This document shows positions 7,635 to 17,270 of a DNA stretch of 64,000 nt, one piece after another. The number at the start of each line of letters is the position of its first letter. Within the stretch, counting starts at the first letter, position 1. Origin of the DNA: Candidatus Paraluminiphilus aquimaris (lineage in GTDB: Bacteria > Pseudomonadota > Gammaproteobacteria > Pseudomonadales > Halieaceae); NCBI RefSeq assembly GCF_026230195.1, contig NZ_CP036501.1:1736001-1800000 (forward strand), written 5' to 3'. The notes under the pieces are model-generated. The model was not told where the DNA came from. It saw only the letters and a list, made by a program, of their open reading frames with translations, and searched no databases. The position numbers and the translations under genes are program-made.

Positions 7635-9005
7635 TTACAACTCCAAGTATTGCATCATTGCTTGATAGATTTCGCGCTGCCGCATAAAGGGCGTGAGTAC
7701 CGCATTGCCTTGCTCGTTGGCAAAGAGAGGTACATTCGCGCCCGTGTGCTCTTCAGAGCGGATGTTGTTGGTTGCGTAATTGATACGCATTAGAGAGCCC
7801 TCTGGCGTCTCTACTCGGGCGACTTTGCCGGGACTAAAGACCGGTATAGGAAGCCCCGTATACAGGGTTGGATCGGGGACGATTTGTGCCGCTTGAGCGT
7901 GATCTGCGGTCACAATAACCAGCGTGTCAGGGTTGCGCGCCGCATAGTCGTTGACGACCGAGAGAGCCCGCTCGAGTTGCTCTATTTCACCAATAGACCC
8001 ACAGGGGTCACGGACATGACTTTGCTTATCGATCGATGCGGACTCAATGGTCAGAAAAAACCCTTTTTCGTTATCGCGGCTCAGGTGATCAATAGCGAAA
8101 CGGGTCATGGTCTCAAGAGGTGGTATCGCCTCAAATGACGGGTTGTCTACACAGGCAATCGTGTCTGGTTGGGTAATGGAGCCGATCATTTCGTGTGCGA
8201 GGTTGAGCCAGCTGCGTTCGATATCCTCGGCAGAGCGGCCGTTCGACCCCTGCCATTTTACGGGCATCGTATCTTCGGCGAAGAGCCCGACCACGCGCCC
8301 CACATAGCGATCGTCGAGCTGGTCTTTGCGGGTCAACACGGTCGCGCCAGCTTCAGTGGTCATATCGAGGGCGCTGGGGTTGTTTTCGAAGCGAGCCGCA
8401 AAGTGCTCCATGCCACCCCCTAAGATCAGATCGACATTGGCATTTGCGAGTTGCTCCGCTATTGACCCTGCGCCGCCGTTTTCGACTAGGTCGCGTGGGC
8501 ATCCCTCAAAGGTAACACCATATTTTTTTCCGCCTCTGATGGAGACGGGGTTCTCACAGGCCCTCACCCCTACGTGCGCTGCAAACGCGGCAGGTGTTGC
8601 GTCGGTAACAGAGGCAGTGCTGACGATACCCGTCTTGTAGCCGACGGCCGCGGCGGCTTCTAGTACCGTTTGGACCCGTTCGTCGTCTCTGTCTTTACCG
8701 ACACGACCAATTATCGTAACCGCACCCGTGGCAAGTGTCGTGGCGGTGTTCGCGGAGTCTGCAACATAAATAGCGCTTCCCGCTGCATCGACCGTTTCGA
8801 CTTGAACGGCGCCCCTGAAGGGCATTGTGTCTAAGATCAAGGTGCCGCTTTGGCCCGATAGATAGTTTCGGCCCATGGTGACGTGCTGATCATCAAAGCC
8901 ATCGCCAATAATGAGAATGACGGATTTAGGGTTGGCGTTTGCGAGCGGCCCCATTGCGAGACAAGCAAAAGCCGCGAGCAGGGCGGGAGCGTTGAATAAT
9001 TTCAT
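7635..9005 (-). CDS. Secreted alkaline phosphatase (PhoA family)
   Basis: The 456-residue protein has a signal peptide (MKLFNAPALLAAFACLAMGP, likely cleaved after ANA at about residue 25) and the PhoA-family nucleophile motif VADSANTATT with Ser 84. Metal ligands are recognisable as IIGDGFDDQH at the N-terminus, an IESASIDKQSHV segment (Asp/His) and VTADHAQAA. It should hydrolyse phosphomonoesters in the periplasm to release phosphate. The gene leads a two-gene unit with the aldo/keto reductase. I found no clear pho box in the short upstream gap, but this region was read only by eye. Confidence 0.9.
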   Translation of the reverse strand: MKLFNAPALLAAFACLAMGPLANANPKSVILIIGDGFDDQHVTMGRNYLSGQSGTLILDTMPFRGAVQVETVDAAGSAIYVADSANTATTLATGAVTIIGRVGKDRDDERVQTVLEAAAAVGYKTGIVSTASVTDATPAAFAAHVGVRACENPVSIRGGKKYGVTFEGCPRDLVENGGAGSIAEQLANANVDLILGGGMEHFAARFENNPSALDMTTEAGATVLTRKDQLDDRYVGRVVGLFAEDTMPVKWQGSNGRSAEDIERSWLNLAHEMIGSITQPDTIACVDNPSFEAIPPLETMTRFAIDHLSRDNEKGFFLTIESASIDKQSHVRDPCGSIGEIEQLERALSVVNDYAARNPDTLVIVTADHAQAAQIVPDPTLYTGLPIPVFSPGKVARVETPEGSLMRINYATNNIRSEEHTGANVPLFANEQGNAVLTPFMRQREIYQAMMQYLEL

Positions 9006-9165
9006 GCGTTAGAAATCCGCAGGCAGTGGTGTGAAGCGCAAGAGCATAAACCCATCACGTTCGGATAAAAACCCTGACAAGGCGGGCGAGGCTTGAGACA
9101 AGGTGGTCGCAAGGAAACGTCTGATATGCCATTATCCGGCGCTGGTTTGATTGGAGGTCCCTCTG

Positions 9166-10473
9166 GTGAGAAAGTTTCGAAAAAACACCCAAGCGATAAT
9201 CGCGACGCCTTTGCTTATGTTCGCGCAGCCTAGCTTAGCTGCAGACACTGGGCACACAGCGTGGATGCTCACCGCGACAGCACTTGTGCTGTTCATGACC
9301 ATCCCTGGCTTGTCCCTTTTCTATGCCGGCCTTGTGCGTGCAAAGAACGTACTCTCTGTCTTGATGCAGTGTTTCGCCATAACGGGGCTGATGTCGCTGC
9401 TCTGGTTCGTGGCGGGCTACTCGATTGCTTTCGGCACCGATGGCGTAGAGCCGGGCGCCTATATTGGTGATATGGGGAACTTGTTCCTGGCTAATGTCTC
9501 TTTGGATTCAGTGCGCAACGGCATTCCAGAAACCTTGTTCGTTATGTTCCAAATGACCTTTGCGGTCATTACACCCGCCTTGATCGTTGGTGGTTTCGCT
9601 GAGCGAATGAAGTTCTCAGCGATGCTCCTTTTCAGTGCGGCTTGGATGCTTTTGGTTTATGCCCCCGTTTGTCACTGGGTTTGGGGCGGTGGCTGGCTCG
9701 GTAATATGGGACTGCAAGATTTCGCGGGTGGAACCGTTGTCCATATCACGGCGGGGGTTGCTGCTCTGGTTGCCGCTGTCATGATGGGACCGCGCCGCGG
9801 ATTTGGTCAAACGGCTATGCCCCCTCATAACCTAACCATGACTGTGACCGGCGCGGGTATGCTCTGGGTAGGCTGGTTTGGGTTTAATGCAGGTTCAGCG
9901 CTGGCGGCAGACAACAGCGCCGCTATGGCCATGTTAGTCACGCACCTCTCTGCGGCTTGTGGCTCGCTTGCGTGGATGACCATGGAATGGATTCGCCACG
10001 GCAAGCCCTCGGTGTTGGGTATCGTTACCGGTATGGTTGCAGGGTTAGGTACGATCACACCCGCTTCGGGCTCGGTCGGGCCGGCAGCGGCGGTTGTCAT
10101 TGGTCTATCGGCAGGTGTGGTTTGCTACTTTGCGACGATCACACTCAAAAACACACTCAAGGTCGACGACAGCCTCGATGTTTTCCCCGTGCACGGTGTC
10201 GGCGGCATTTTGGGTACGATCTTGATTGGTGTCTTTGCCGCACCATCGCTGGGTATCTTCAGTGGAAACGGTTTCTCTGATGGTGTCAGCTCGATGGGCG
10301 GACAGCTTTATATTCAAATTTTCGGTGTCGTCGTGACGTTCGTGTTCGCCTTGATCGGAAGTTGGCTGCTTCTCAAGGTAGTCGATCAGCTTGTTGGCCT
10401 GCGCGTGGATGACGAACAGGAAACCGAAGGTCTGGATCTTGTTTTGCACGACGAGCGAGGTTACGACCTCTAA
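9166..10473 (+). CDS. amtB: Ammonium transporter AmtB
   Basis: The protein (435 residues from GTG at 9166) carries an N-terminal signal peptide and about eleven membrane segments. Amt hallmarks are SLFYAGLVRAKNVLS, the first pore His in PVCHWVWGGGW, the second in FPVHGVGGILG, and the cytoplasmic tail ending LDLVLHDERGYDL, which in AmtB contacts the PII protein GlnK. I prefer GTG 9166 because GGAGGT sits at 9153-9158 with 7-nt spacing; an upstream TTG at 9151 overlaps that site. It imports ammonium. Unlike in E. coli, no glnK lies upstream: the neighbours are alkaline phosphatase (divergent) and Ppx/GppA (convergent). Confidence 0.93.
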   Translation: MRKFRKNTQAIIATPLLMFAQPSLAADTGHTAWMLTATALVLFMTIPGLSLFYAGLVRAKNVLSVLMQCFAITGLMSLLWFVAGYSIAFGTDGVEPGAYIGDMGNLFLANVSLDSVRNGIPETLFVMFQMTFAVITPALIVGGFAERMKFSAMLLFSAAWMLLVYAPVCHWVWGGGWLGNMGLQDFAGGTVVHITAGVAALVAAVMMGPRRGFGQTAMPPHNLTMTVTGAGMLWVGWFGFNAGSALAADNSAAMAMLVTHLSAACGSLAWMTMEWIRHGKPSVLGIVTGMVAGLGTITPASGSVGPAAAVVIGLSAGVVCYFATITLKNTLKVDDSLDVFPVHGVGGILGTILIGVFAAPSLGIFSGNGFSDGVSSMGGQLYIQIFGVVVTFVFALIGSWLLLKVVDQLVGLRVDDEQETEGLDLVLHDERGYDL

Positions 10474-10492
10474 ACGGCTTGCTCAGCCATGG

Positions 10493-10521
10493 GGCAACGT
10501 GTCGGCTTCGGCGGCGTTGCC
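10493..10521. terminator. Stem-loop between convergent amtB and ppx/gppA genes
   Basis: A perfect 7-bp stem (GGCAACG at 10493-10499, CGTTGCC at 10515-10521) with a 15-nt GC-rich loop lies in the 65-bp gap between the two stop codons. There is no T run on either side, so its role as terminator is only inferred from position. Confidence 0.4.
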
Positions 10522-10538
10522 TCGCGCCTTACCTAGAG

Positions 10539-12071
10539 TTACTCCGCATCTTTAGGCATTTCAACTGAGATGCCTAGCTTCTCAAACACCGAGAGCGATT
10601 CAGCGACTTCCCAGATAGTAAGCGGGTGAGATTCCCTCCAATTCTCACTGAAACTGACTTTCAACTTATCCCCCTTTGCCTGTGCAGAGAATTCAGGATG
10701 GGCGGGTGGGGCATCAGCGTGTTTTAAGGTGACCGCCAATCGAAGTAGAACAAGCATTCTCGCCAGTTTTTGTTGCTTACCTCGCGGAATGTCATCCAGA
10801 AGGTAGCTTGGTAGTTTTCCTCGATGTCCGCGCAATAGCCGGCTGATAAAAATTTGGTCACCTTGTGAGAAGCCTGGCATGTCAGAGTTTTCAATGAGAT
10901 AGGCCGAGTGACGGTTGTAATGTTTCTGTGAAATGGCGATGCCAATTTCGTGCAGCCTTGCAGACCAAGAAAGTAGATCGATATCGTCCTCGTCTAGATT
11001 CCAGGCGCCTGCCGTCTGGGCGCAGAGGTGTCGCGCGTAGGTGCCCACCATATCTGAATTTGCCGTGTCCGCGGCGTATCGTTGAATCATGGCCTGTACG
11101 GTCCGCTCACGGACGTCCTCATGGCTACGTCGGCCAATCAGGTCATAAATAGCGCCCTCTCGAAGGGCTCCGCTGGAGGTTCGCATGATGTCGACTTGCA
11201 GCACATCAAAGATCGCAAGCGTAATGGCAACCCCCGCAGTAATGACGCCTCTGCGCCGTTCATTGAGGCCTTCGAGATCAATCTCCTCAACGGACTCAAA
11301 CTGTAAGAGTGCTTTTCTTAATTTTTTTAGTGACTTTCGATCGATGCCGTCGTTGCGCCACCCGGCAGCTGAGATGAGTAATTCCACAGCTTGAAGTGTG
11401 CCTGAGGAGCCCACCGCTTCTGCCCAGTTTCGTCGCCTGAAGTGGCGCCTGATGTGAGACACTTCGATGCATGCTTGCTCATACGCGCGCTTGAACCGCT
11501 TCTTATCGATTTTGCCGTCAGGGAAAAACTGCTCGGAGTAACTGACGCACCCGAGCTGCAAACTTTCAAGCCGCTTAGGCTCGAATTGCGTACCCAAAAT
11601 GAATTCCGTGCTACCGCCACCAATGTCGACAACCAGTCGGCTACGCTCGTCATCGGCGAGCGTATGCGCAACGCCCAAATAGATGAGTCTCGCTTCTTCC
11701 CTCCCGTAGATGACGTCGACCGGCACCCCAAGAATCGCCTCGGCGGGATCGGTAAACACATGACGGTTATGGGCCTGCCGCAGCGCGTTTGTTCCGACAG
11801 CGCGGATTTTATCGGGCTTAACCGACGCCAGGAGTTGTTGGAAGCGTTCAATGCAGGCCAACCCTCGCTGGACAGCATCGTCCGTCAGTTGATGGTTCTT
11901 CAGTCCCTTACCCAACTGCACTTTCTCGGCGAGAACGTGAAGTGGGCGAATTTCTCCGTGCTCCAAACGCGCAACAATGAGATGAAACGAGTTGCTACCA
12001 ATATCAATGGCGGCAAAAACGGGCTCTGCCGAAGGGGCGTCAACGCTGGGTTGGTTACTGTCGGTGCTCAC
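10539..12071 (-). CDS. Ppx/GppA-family exopolyphosphatase / pppGpp phosphohydrolase
   Basis: The 510-residue protein has the two ASKHA phosphate-binding loops of the family (AAIDIGSNSFHLIVARL near residue 20 and VVDIGGGSTEFILG near 145). A C-terminal HD-like region (ARLHEIGIAISQKHYNRHSAYLI) follows, as in E. coli Ppx and GppA; the length also matches. The enzyme removes terminal phosphate from polyphosphate and/or pppGpp; sequence alone does not tell which substrate is preferred. It is not next to ppk. The gene lies downstream of and apart from the D-amino acid genes and converges on amtB. Confidence 0.9.
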   Translation of the reverse strand: MSTDSNQPSVDAPSAEPVFAAIDIGSNSFHLIVARLEHGEIRPLHVLAEKVQLGKGLKNHQLTDDAVQRGLACIERFQQLLASVKPDKIRAVGTNALRQAHNRHVFTDPAEAILGVPVDVIYGREEARLIYLGVAHTLADDERSRLVVDIGGGSTEFILGTQFEPKRLESLQLGCVSYSEQFFPDGKIDKKRFKRAYEQACIEVSHIRRHFRRRNWAEAVGSSGTLQAVELLISAAGWRNDGIDRKSLKKLRKALLQFESVEEIDLEGLNERRRGVITAGVAITLAIFDVLQVDIMRTSSGALREGAIYDLIGRRSHEDVRERTVQAMIQRYAADTANSDMVGTYARHLCAQTAGAWNLDEDDIDLLSWSARLHEIGIAISQKHYNRHSAYLIENSDMPGFSQGDQIFISRLLRGHRGKLPSYLLDDIPRGKQQKLARMLVLLRLAVTLKHADAPPAHPEFSAQAKGDKLKVSFSENWRESHPLTIWEVAESLSVFEKLGISVEMPKDAE

Positions 12072-12143
12072 ATCAGACGTCCGCGACTACTACCAGCACA
12101 AGCATATAGGAATCCGTAATCTCACTGGACATAAAAACGCGCA

Positions 12144-13229
12144 TTAGCGATTAAATAGTCGGGGTGTGCGGTCAGTGATCCGTGTGCACAATTCATAACC
12201 TATTGTGTCACAGTGAGTGGCGACCTCATCGATTCTCGGTGAATCCCCCCATAAAGTGACCTCGGTACCAAATTCAATGTCAGGCTTATCTGTAACGTCT
12301 GCCGTAATCATATCCATCGATACTTTGCCCGCGAGCAAAATCGTACCGTAGGGCGTTCCGATGGGGGTTCCATCTGCCGCGGATCGAGGGTACCCATCGC
12401 CGTAACCGACCGGTATGGTGGCGATGCGGCTTCGTCGCTTTGCCACCCATCTACCGCCGTATCCCACTGTTTCACCGGCCTCGATCCAGCGCGTTGCCAT
12501 GATTCTGGACGAAAAGGTCATGACCGGGCGTAAATCTAAGGTAGGAGGGGGGGCGACTAGGGAGCCACCGTAGAGCGAATAGCCAAGGCGTACCCATGAC
12601 TCTTCAAACGACAGCTGGCCCACGGTGCCCGCGGAATTTGAAAAGCTGGCGTTGGGATAGCCATCACTCGCCCCCGTATTTCGCTCCAGCAAATTCTGCC
12701 AGCGTTGTTTTTGACGATGATTGAGCGTGGAGTCACTGTCCTCAGCGTCTGCGAGGTGACTCATAAGCGTAATGCGCTGTATGCCCATAGCGGTGAGTAC
12801 GGCGTTAATCTCGCCAACTTCTTGGGGATCAAAGCCAAGCCGATGCATCCCTGTATCGACTTTTAGCCACACGTGCTCAAGATTGGGTGTTTGATGTTGT
12901 AACCAGTGTATCTGCTGTCGATTTGATAGGGCAGGCCACAAGCCATAACGCGCGATCTCGGTCAGATCATCACTCGAGTGAGGGCCTTGAAGCACAAGGA
13001 TCGGCTTGGTAATGCCTGCTTCTCTCAAAGCGATAGCTTCTTCTGTGAGGGCAACAGCGAAGGCGTTTATTTGGTTCTCCAGCGCCTTTGCACACCCTAG
13101 CGCCCCGTGACCGTAGGCATTTGCCTTGACTACAGCCATTGTCTTTCGCGGCCCGGCGAGACGACTTAATTGCGTGAGGTTATGCTCAAGGTGAGCAAGA
13201 TCAATAATAAAACGACTCGGACGGGGCAT
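12144..13229 (-). CDS. alr: Alanine racemase
   Basis: The 361-residue protein has the fold-III PLP motif MAVVKANAYGHGA with the PLP Lys at 35 and the second catalytic Tyr in the VGYGGRWVAKRR region. The N-terminal barrel and C-terminal beta domain (VSMDMITADV, VTLWGD) are complete and the length is normal. It interconverts L- and D-alanine to supply D-Ala for peptidoglycan. The gene lies 27 bp after a D-amino-acid aminotransferase gene on the same strand, so the two probably form an operon controlling the D-alanine pool. Confidence 0.93.
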   Translation of the reverse strand: MPRPSRFIIDLAHLEHNLTQLSRLAGPRKTMAVVKANAYGHGALGCAKALENQINAFAVALTEEAIALREAGITKPILVLQGPHSSDDLTEIARYGLWPALSNRQQIHWLQHQTPNLEHVWLKVDTGMHRLGFDPQEVGEINAVLTAMGIQRITLMSHLADAEDSDSTLNHRQKQRWQNLLERNTGASDGYPNASFSNSAGTVGQLSFEESWVRLGYSLYGGSLVAPPPTLDLRPVMTFSSRIMATRWIEAGETVGYGGRWVAKRRSRIATIPVGYGDGYPRSAADGTPIGTPYGTILLAGKVSMDMITADVTDKPDIEFGTEVTLWGDSPRIDEVATHCDTIGYELCTRITDRTPRLFNR

Positions 13230-13256
13230 CTCAGCAGACTCTCGCTTCTTCGATGC

Positions 13257-14120
13257 TCAGGCGAAGTCGTCAAAGCGGTGCTGAGCAAACAACGCTTGTG
13301 CCGCAGACCATACAGGCCCCGGTTTCCCGGTCCCGACACTTTGACCGTCAATTAATACAACGGGTTCAAGTTCTTTGGTCGAGCTGCTCAACCACACTTC
13401 ATCCGCACTCATAACGTCTCGGCGTGAGATGGTTTCTTCGCGCACCTCAATCGAACTGTGTCGTCTCAGAATGGCCAGTGCCATATCTCGGGTTACGCCC
13501 GCTAGTTTGTGGTTGTCGAGCGCAGGGGTGCGAACGACACCTTTTGTGACGACGAACACGTTACAGGCGGCGGCCTCAGTTAAATTATCCTCAGCGTCAA
13601 AGAGAAGGATTTCACCCGCGCCAGACTCTACTCCTTCCATCATGTGCAAAACATTGCCCAGCAGAGACGTGCTCTTAATGTGGCAACGCTGCCACCTAAG
13701 GTCTCTACCTGAACTTACCTGCCATTGGGTGACGGTTTCACTGTTTCCATTGTCGGGCTCTGGAATATCAAACGTGTAGGCAAATATTGTCGGCGTCGGT
13801 GATTTTGGGAACGCGTGGTTTCGCTTCATCGTGACGCCGCGGGTAACTTGCAGGTAGATACCCAAATTACCATTGCCGTTTCGCGCTAGAAGCTCGTCAA
13901 AGATGGCTTTAAGGTCAGTCCGGCTCCAGGGAGTATCGATGCCAATCTCGCAAAGACCCTTTTCAAACCGAATAAGGTGGAGCGCTGTACCGATGGTCTT
14001 ACCGCCATAGGAGGGGATGACTTCATAGATGCCATCACCGAACAAAAAGCCGCGATCCATAGGTGAAATTTTTGCTTCTTCCAGCGGAATATACTCGCCG
14101 TTAAGGTAAGCGATTGTCAT
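13257..14120 (-). CDS. D-amino-acid (D-alanine) aminotransferase
   Basis: The 287-residue protein is a fold-IV PLP aminotransferase: AYLNGEYIPLEEAKISPMDR opening, FLFGDGIYEVIP (residues 26-37), PLP Lys 149 in RCHIKSTSLLGN, and EAAACNVFVV for phosphate binding. These features match D-alanine aminotransferase (Dat) better than branched-chain transaminase. I chose ATG 14120 with an AAGGAT ribosome site; a GTG at 14135 would add five residues but destroys that site. The enzyme would transfer amino groups between D-Ala and 2-oxo acids, and the adjacent alanine racemase supports a D-amino-acid role. Confidence 0.85.
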   Translation of the reverse strand: MTIAYLNGEYIPLEEAKISPMDRGFLFGDGIYEVIPSYGGKTIGTALHLIRFEKGLCEIGIDTPWSRTDLKAIFDELLARNGNGNLGIYLQVTRGVTMKRNHAFPKSPTPTIFAYTFDIPEPDNGNSETVTQWQVSSGRDLRWQRCHIKSTSLLGNVLHMMEGVESGAGEILLFDAEDNLTEAAACNVFVVTKGVVRTPALDNHKLAGVTRDMALAILRRHSSIEVREETISRRDVMSADEVWLSSSTKELEPVVLIDGQSVGTGKPGPVWSAAQALFAQHRFDDFA

Positions 14121-14212
14121 TTTCGGATCCTTCACTCAGTAGGGCTTTTTTCGGGCTGTGCAATCGCCTTATAGTAGTGCAGCGAAGCGTTACATAAAAA
14201 GGATAAAACACA

Positions 14213-15730
14213 ATGCCGACAATTACTGAGCAAGCACGCGCCACCCCCGATAAGCCCGCTTTCATTATGGGGGCTTCCGGTGAGGTGGTTACCTTTGCCG
14301 AACTCGATGCTAAGGCCAACCAGATTGCTCAGTTATTGCGGGCATCAGGGATTCAGACGGGTCAACATATCGCCATGATGCTCAAGAATTGCCGAGAATT
14401 TATAGAGGTTGTTTTTGGCTGTTCAAGGGCAGGCGTGGTGTTTACCCCCATTAGTACGCACCTTAAAAAAGAAGAAACCGCCTACATTATCAATAACTGT
14501 AATGCGCGTTTATTCATTGCGTCGGCATCATTGGCGGACGTGGCGACAGAGGCCGCAGAACATGCGCCAGAGCTTTTAAGAAAGTTCATTGTCGGTGGTG
14601 AAACCGCCGGTTTCGAGGATTGGCAGAGCGCCGTAGCCTCACAGCCGAGCGATGAGATTTCCGATCAGAGTCTCGGGGTGCCGATGCTGTATTCATCGGG
14701 TACGACCGGCAAACCCAAGGGTATTTTTCGAGCGCCGCAGAATACGGATCTCGATGCGCCACACCCGCTCAAACTGGTGGGTGCCTACTACGGCTTCAGC
14801 GATGTCACCGTTTATTTGTCACCCGCGCCGCTCTACCATTCGGCACCCCTCTTTTACAACACGTTGAACATGACGGGTGGCGGCACATCGGTCATCATGG
14901 ATCGTTTTGACCCCGAGCAAGCACTAGCATTGATCGAGCGCTATGAAGTAACCCATAGCCAGTGGGTTCCATCAATGTTTATCCGCATGCTTAAGTTGCC
15001 CGAAGGTATTCGCGAGCGCTACGACGTCTCAAGTATGCAACGTGCAATCCATGCCGCGGCGCCATGCCCCATCGATATTAAACGACAGATGATCAACTGG
15101 TGGGGTCCTGTTATCTGCGAATATTATTCATCGACTGAGGGCGTCGGTTTTACGCTGATTGACTCGGAGGATTGGCTCGCCCATCCGGGATCGGTGGGCC
15201 GGCCTTTGACCGGCGTGCCGAAAATTTTAGATGACGAGATGAAGGTTTTACCCCCGGGAGAGGTCGGACAGATTTATTTTGATGAAATCGGTCGTTTTGA
15301 GTATTTCGATGAGCCGGGCAAAACCGACGAGGCTTTTGATACACGAGGCTGGGGAACGGTAGGGGATATGGGTTACCTCGATGCGGACGGGTATCTCTAT
15401 CTGACTGATAGGAAGAACTTCATGATCATTACGGGTGGCGTCAACGTCTATCCCGCCGAGATCGAGGGTTTGTTGGTAACGCATCCGCAGATCGCCGATG
15501 CGGCCGTATTCGGCATCCCGAACGAGGAGTACGGCGAGGAGGTGAAGGCGGTCGTGCAGCTTCTGGATCATGATGAGGCCGGCGACGCGTTAGCCGGCGA
15601 TCTCATTTTGTGGATGAAAGAGCGACTGTCCTCTGTAAAAGTCCCTAAAAGTGTCGATTTTATGGAGCAACTGCCGCGTATGGATAACGGCAAGCTCTAC
15701 AAGCGGCACCTGATGGAGGCTTACAAGTGA
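14213..15730 (+). CDS. AMP-forming acyl-CoA synthetase (fatty acid/carnitine-type ligase)
   Basis: The 505-residue protein is an ANL-superfamily ligase. It has the P-loop YSSGTTGKPKG (160-170), YYSSTEGVG, the hinge-region motif YLYLTDRKNFMIITGGVNVYP and a C-terminal catalytic Lys in PRMDNGKLYKRH. Such enzymes activate a carboxylic acid with ATP and CoA. It resembles FadD13- or crotonobetaine-CoA-type ligases by eye, but the substrate cannot be read from the sequence. It is a single-gene unit with a good terminator right after the stop. Its promoter lies in the 92-bp gap shared with the divergent D-amino-acid aminotransferase. Confidence 0.88.
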   Translation: MPTITEQARATPDKPAFIMGASGEVVTFAELDAKANQIAQLLRASGIQTGQHIAMMLKNCREFIEVVFGCSRAGVVFTPISTHLKKEETAYIINNCNARLFIASASLADVATEAAEHAPELLRKFIVGGETAGFEDWQSAVASQPSDEISDQSLGVPMLYSSGTTGKPKGIFRAPQNTDLDAPHPLKLVGAYYGFSDVTVYLSPAPLYHSAPLFYNTLNMTGGGTSVIMDRFDPEQALALIERYEVTHSQWVPSMFIRMLKLPEGIRERYDVSSMQRAIHAAAPCPIDIKRQMINWWGPVICEYYSSTEGVGFTLIDSEDWLAHPGSVGRPLTGVPKILDDEMKVLPPGEVGQIYFDEIGRFEYFDEPGKTDEAFDTRGWGTVGDMGYLDADGYLYLTDRKNFMIITGGVNVYPAEIEGLLVTHPQIADAAVFGIPNEEYGEEVKAVVQLLDHDEAGDALAGDLILWMKERLSSVKVPKSVDFMEQLPRMDNGKLYKRHLMEAYK

Positions 15731-15756
15731 TCCTTGGGCAGCGAAACGGACTGATT

Positions 15757-15780
15757 AAGGCGGCGAGAGCCGCCTTTTTA
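15757..15780 (+). terminator. Rho-independent terminator after acyl-CoA synthetase
   Basis: Perfect 8-bp stem AAGGCGGC / GCCGCCTT with a GAGA tetraloop (15757-15776), followed by TTTT. It lies between the convergent ligase and GntP-type genes and serves the plus-strand gene best. Confidence 0.88.
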
Positions 15781-15785
15781 ATGGC

Positions 15786-17147
15786 TCATCGGACACCAAG
15801 GGTGGCGGCGACCATAATGGTTAAGGTGGCGATGACGGGAATAACAACCGTGATCACCGCGGTATCACGATAGGCTTCTTTGTGGGTTAGCTGCGTGATG
15901 GTAAGCATAGTAATCACCGCACCGCAGTGAGGGAGAGAATCGAAGCCGCCCGCCGCCACCGTTGCCACGCGGTGCACCACTTCGGGATCTAAGCCCATCG
16001 CGATGTAATCTTGGGCCATGGTCTGCATGAAAATTTGCAAGCCCCCTGACGCTGAGCCGGTTATCGCCGAAATGATACTAATTGAGCCAAACAGGGAAAG
16101 AAGCGGAGGTAAACCCGAATTCATGACGATGTCACCGAACTGCTGAAATCCTGCGGTTTGAACCACAACACCGCCGTAGCCGATGATGGCGGCGCTATTG
16201 AGCATTGGCATTAATGAATCGTTAGTCCCGTTCCCTAAGGTGGTAAAGGCGGTCTCTCTAATATTTCGGAACAGGCCAAGGCACAAAATAGTACCAATCC
16301 CGAGTGAGATGCTTGGCCACATAATGGGTTGGCTTCCCGCGAACGCCATGAGTTCACCCAGCTGACCTCCACTTGATGGGACCAACCGAGGAGAAATAAT
16401 GAGGCCTATGACGACAAACAGGGGTAAGACGGCCGCGCCCCATGTGGGTAGATTGTCGTCTGCCGCTTCTTGCAGAACATCCCGCGGGCCAGGGACGAAG
16501 CCTTCACCGGCGGCTTTTGCCTGTACCCGTTGGTACTCGAGATACCAGATGCCCAGACCAATCATGACTGCGGCGGCGAGAAGGCTAAGCCCCGGCGCGG
16601 CAGTCAGCGAAGTGCCGAGTGCGGAGGCCGATATCGCGTTGTGAATTGAAGGCGTACCGGGCAACGCTGTAAGCGTGAATGTTCCAGCGCCGAGTGCGAG
16701 TGCGGCACAGAAGAGCCGCTTGGGTATATCTGCCTCTCGAAGCAACTGAAGACCAAGCGGGTAGACCGCAAAAATAACCACGAAGACAACAACACCGCCG
16801 TAGGTCAGTGCCGCACAGGCAAGGGTTGTAATGATCAAGGCTTTGTCGGCGCCGAGCTTTCGAACAAGCGCCATGGCAATACTGGCCGCTGCACCGCTAT
16901 CGCCCATCGCTCGGCCGAAAATCGCACCGGCGGCAAATAAGAAGAAAAACTTTCCCGCAAAGGTAAAAGCCCCCAATGGGCCTGCAGCAAACCCTGTGAG
17001 TAACGAGTCGGCGAGGGGCATTACGTTAGTAATGATAACAACCAGCGCGCTGAGAATGGCCGCAAACATAATGTCCACGCCACGTAACGCCATCCATATC
17101 AGCAGTGCAACACTCCCTATCAAACCGAGGTAGCCGATGATCTCCAT
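15786..17147 (-). CDS. GntP-family permease
   Basis: The 453-residue protein is almost entirely membrane-spanning, with roughly 12 hydrophobic segments. Its N-terminus (MEIIGYLGLIGSVALLIWMA), the GRAMGDSGAAASIA segment and the LTALPGTPSIHNAI loop are characteristic of the GntP/ArsB-NhaD-like permeases, which import gluconate or other small carboxylates with protons. The C-terminal part has GSASGGLQIFMQ and DSLPHCGAVITMLTI, also typical. The substrate is unknown; related marine genes are often annotated as hydroxybutyrate or citrate transporters. It stands alone, divergent from the hybrid histidine kinase gene across a gap of about 120 bp, so regulation by that kinase is possible but unproven. 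Confidence 0.85.
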   Translation of the reverse strand: MEIIGYLGLIGSVALLIWMALRGVDIMFAAILSALVVIITNVMPLADSLLTGFAAGPLGAFTFAGKFFFLFAAGAIFGRAMGDSGAAASIAMALVRKLGADKALIITTLACAALTYGGVVVFVVIFAVYPLGLQLLREADIPKRLFCAALALGAGTFTLTALPGTPSIHNAISASALGTSLTAAPGLSLLAAAVMIGLGIWYLEYQRVQAKAAGEGFVPGPRDVLQEAADDNLPTWGAAVLPLFVVIGLIISPRLVPSSGGQLGELMAFAGSQPIMWPSISLGIGTILCLGLFRNIRETAFTTLGNGTNDSLMPMLNSAAIIGYGGVVVQTAGFQQFGDIVMNSGLPPLLSLFGSISIISAITGSASGGLQIFMQTMAQDYIAMGLDPEVVHRVATVAAGGFDSLPHCGAVITMLTITQLTHKEAYRDTAVITVVIPVIATLTIMVAATLGVR

Positions 17148-17270
17148 CTTGAATCCCTTTTCAATTTTCTGATTATTATTGATGCCGATTTAGCAAACAT
17201 TGAAGTCTTGTGATGAGTGAACATACACTAGAGTTCGTGAGCGATCAGCTATCAAGGTGCGGTGACGAGA

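Noticed and set aside
9006-9165. Sigma-54 or NtrC-type promoter upstream of amtB
   Set aside because: No GG-N10-GC pair with the expected flanks was found in the 160-bp gap.
11442-12119. 225-codon plus-strand frame opposite the Ppx/GppA gene
   Set aside because: Lies wholly antisense to a strongly supported gene and shows no family motifs; judged a shadow.
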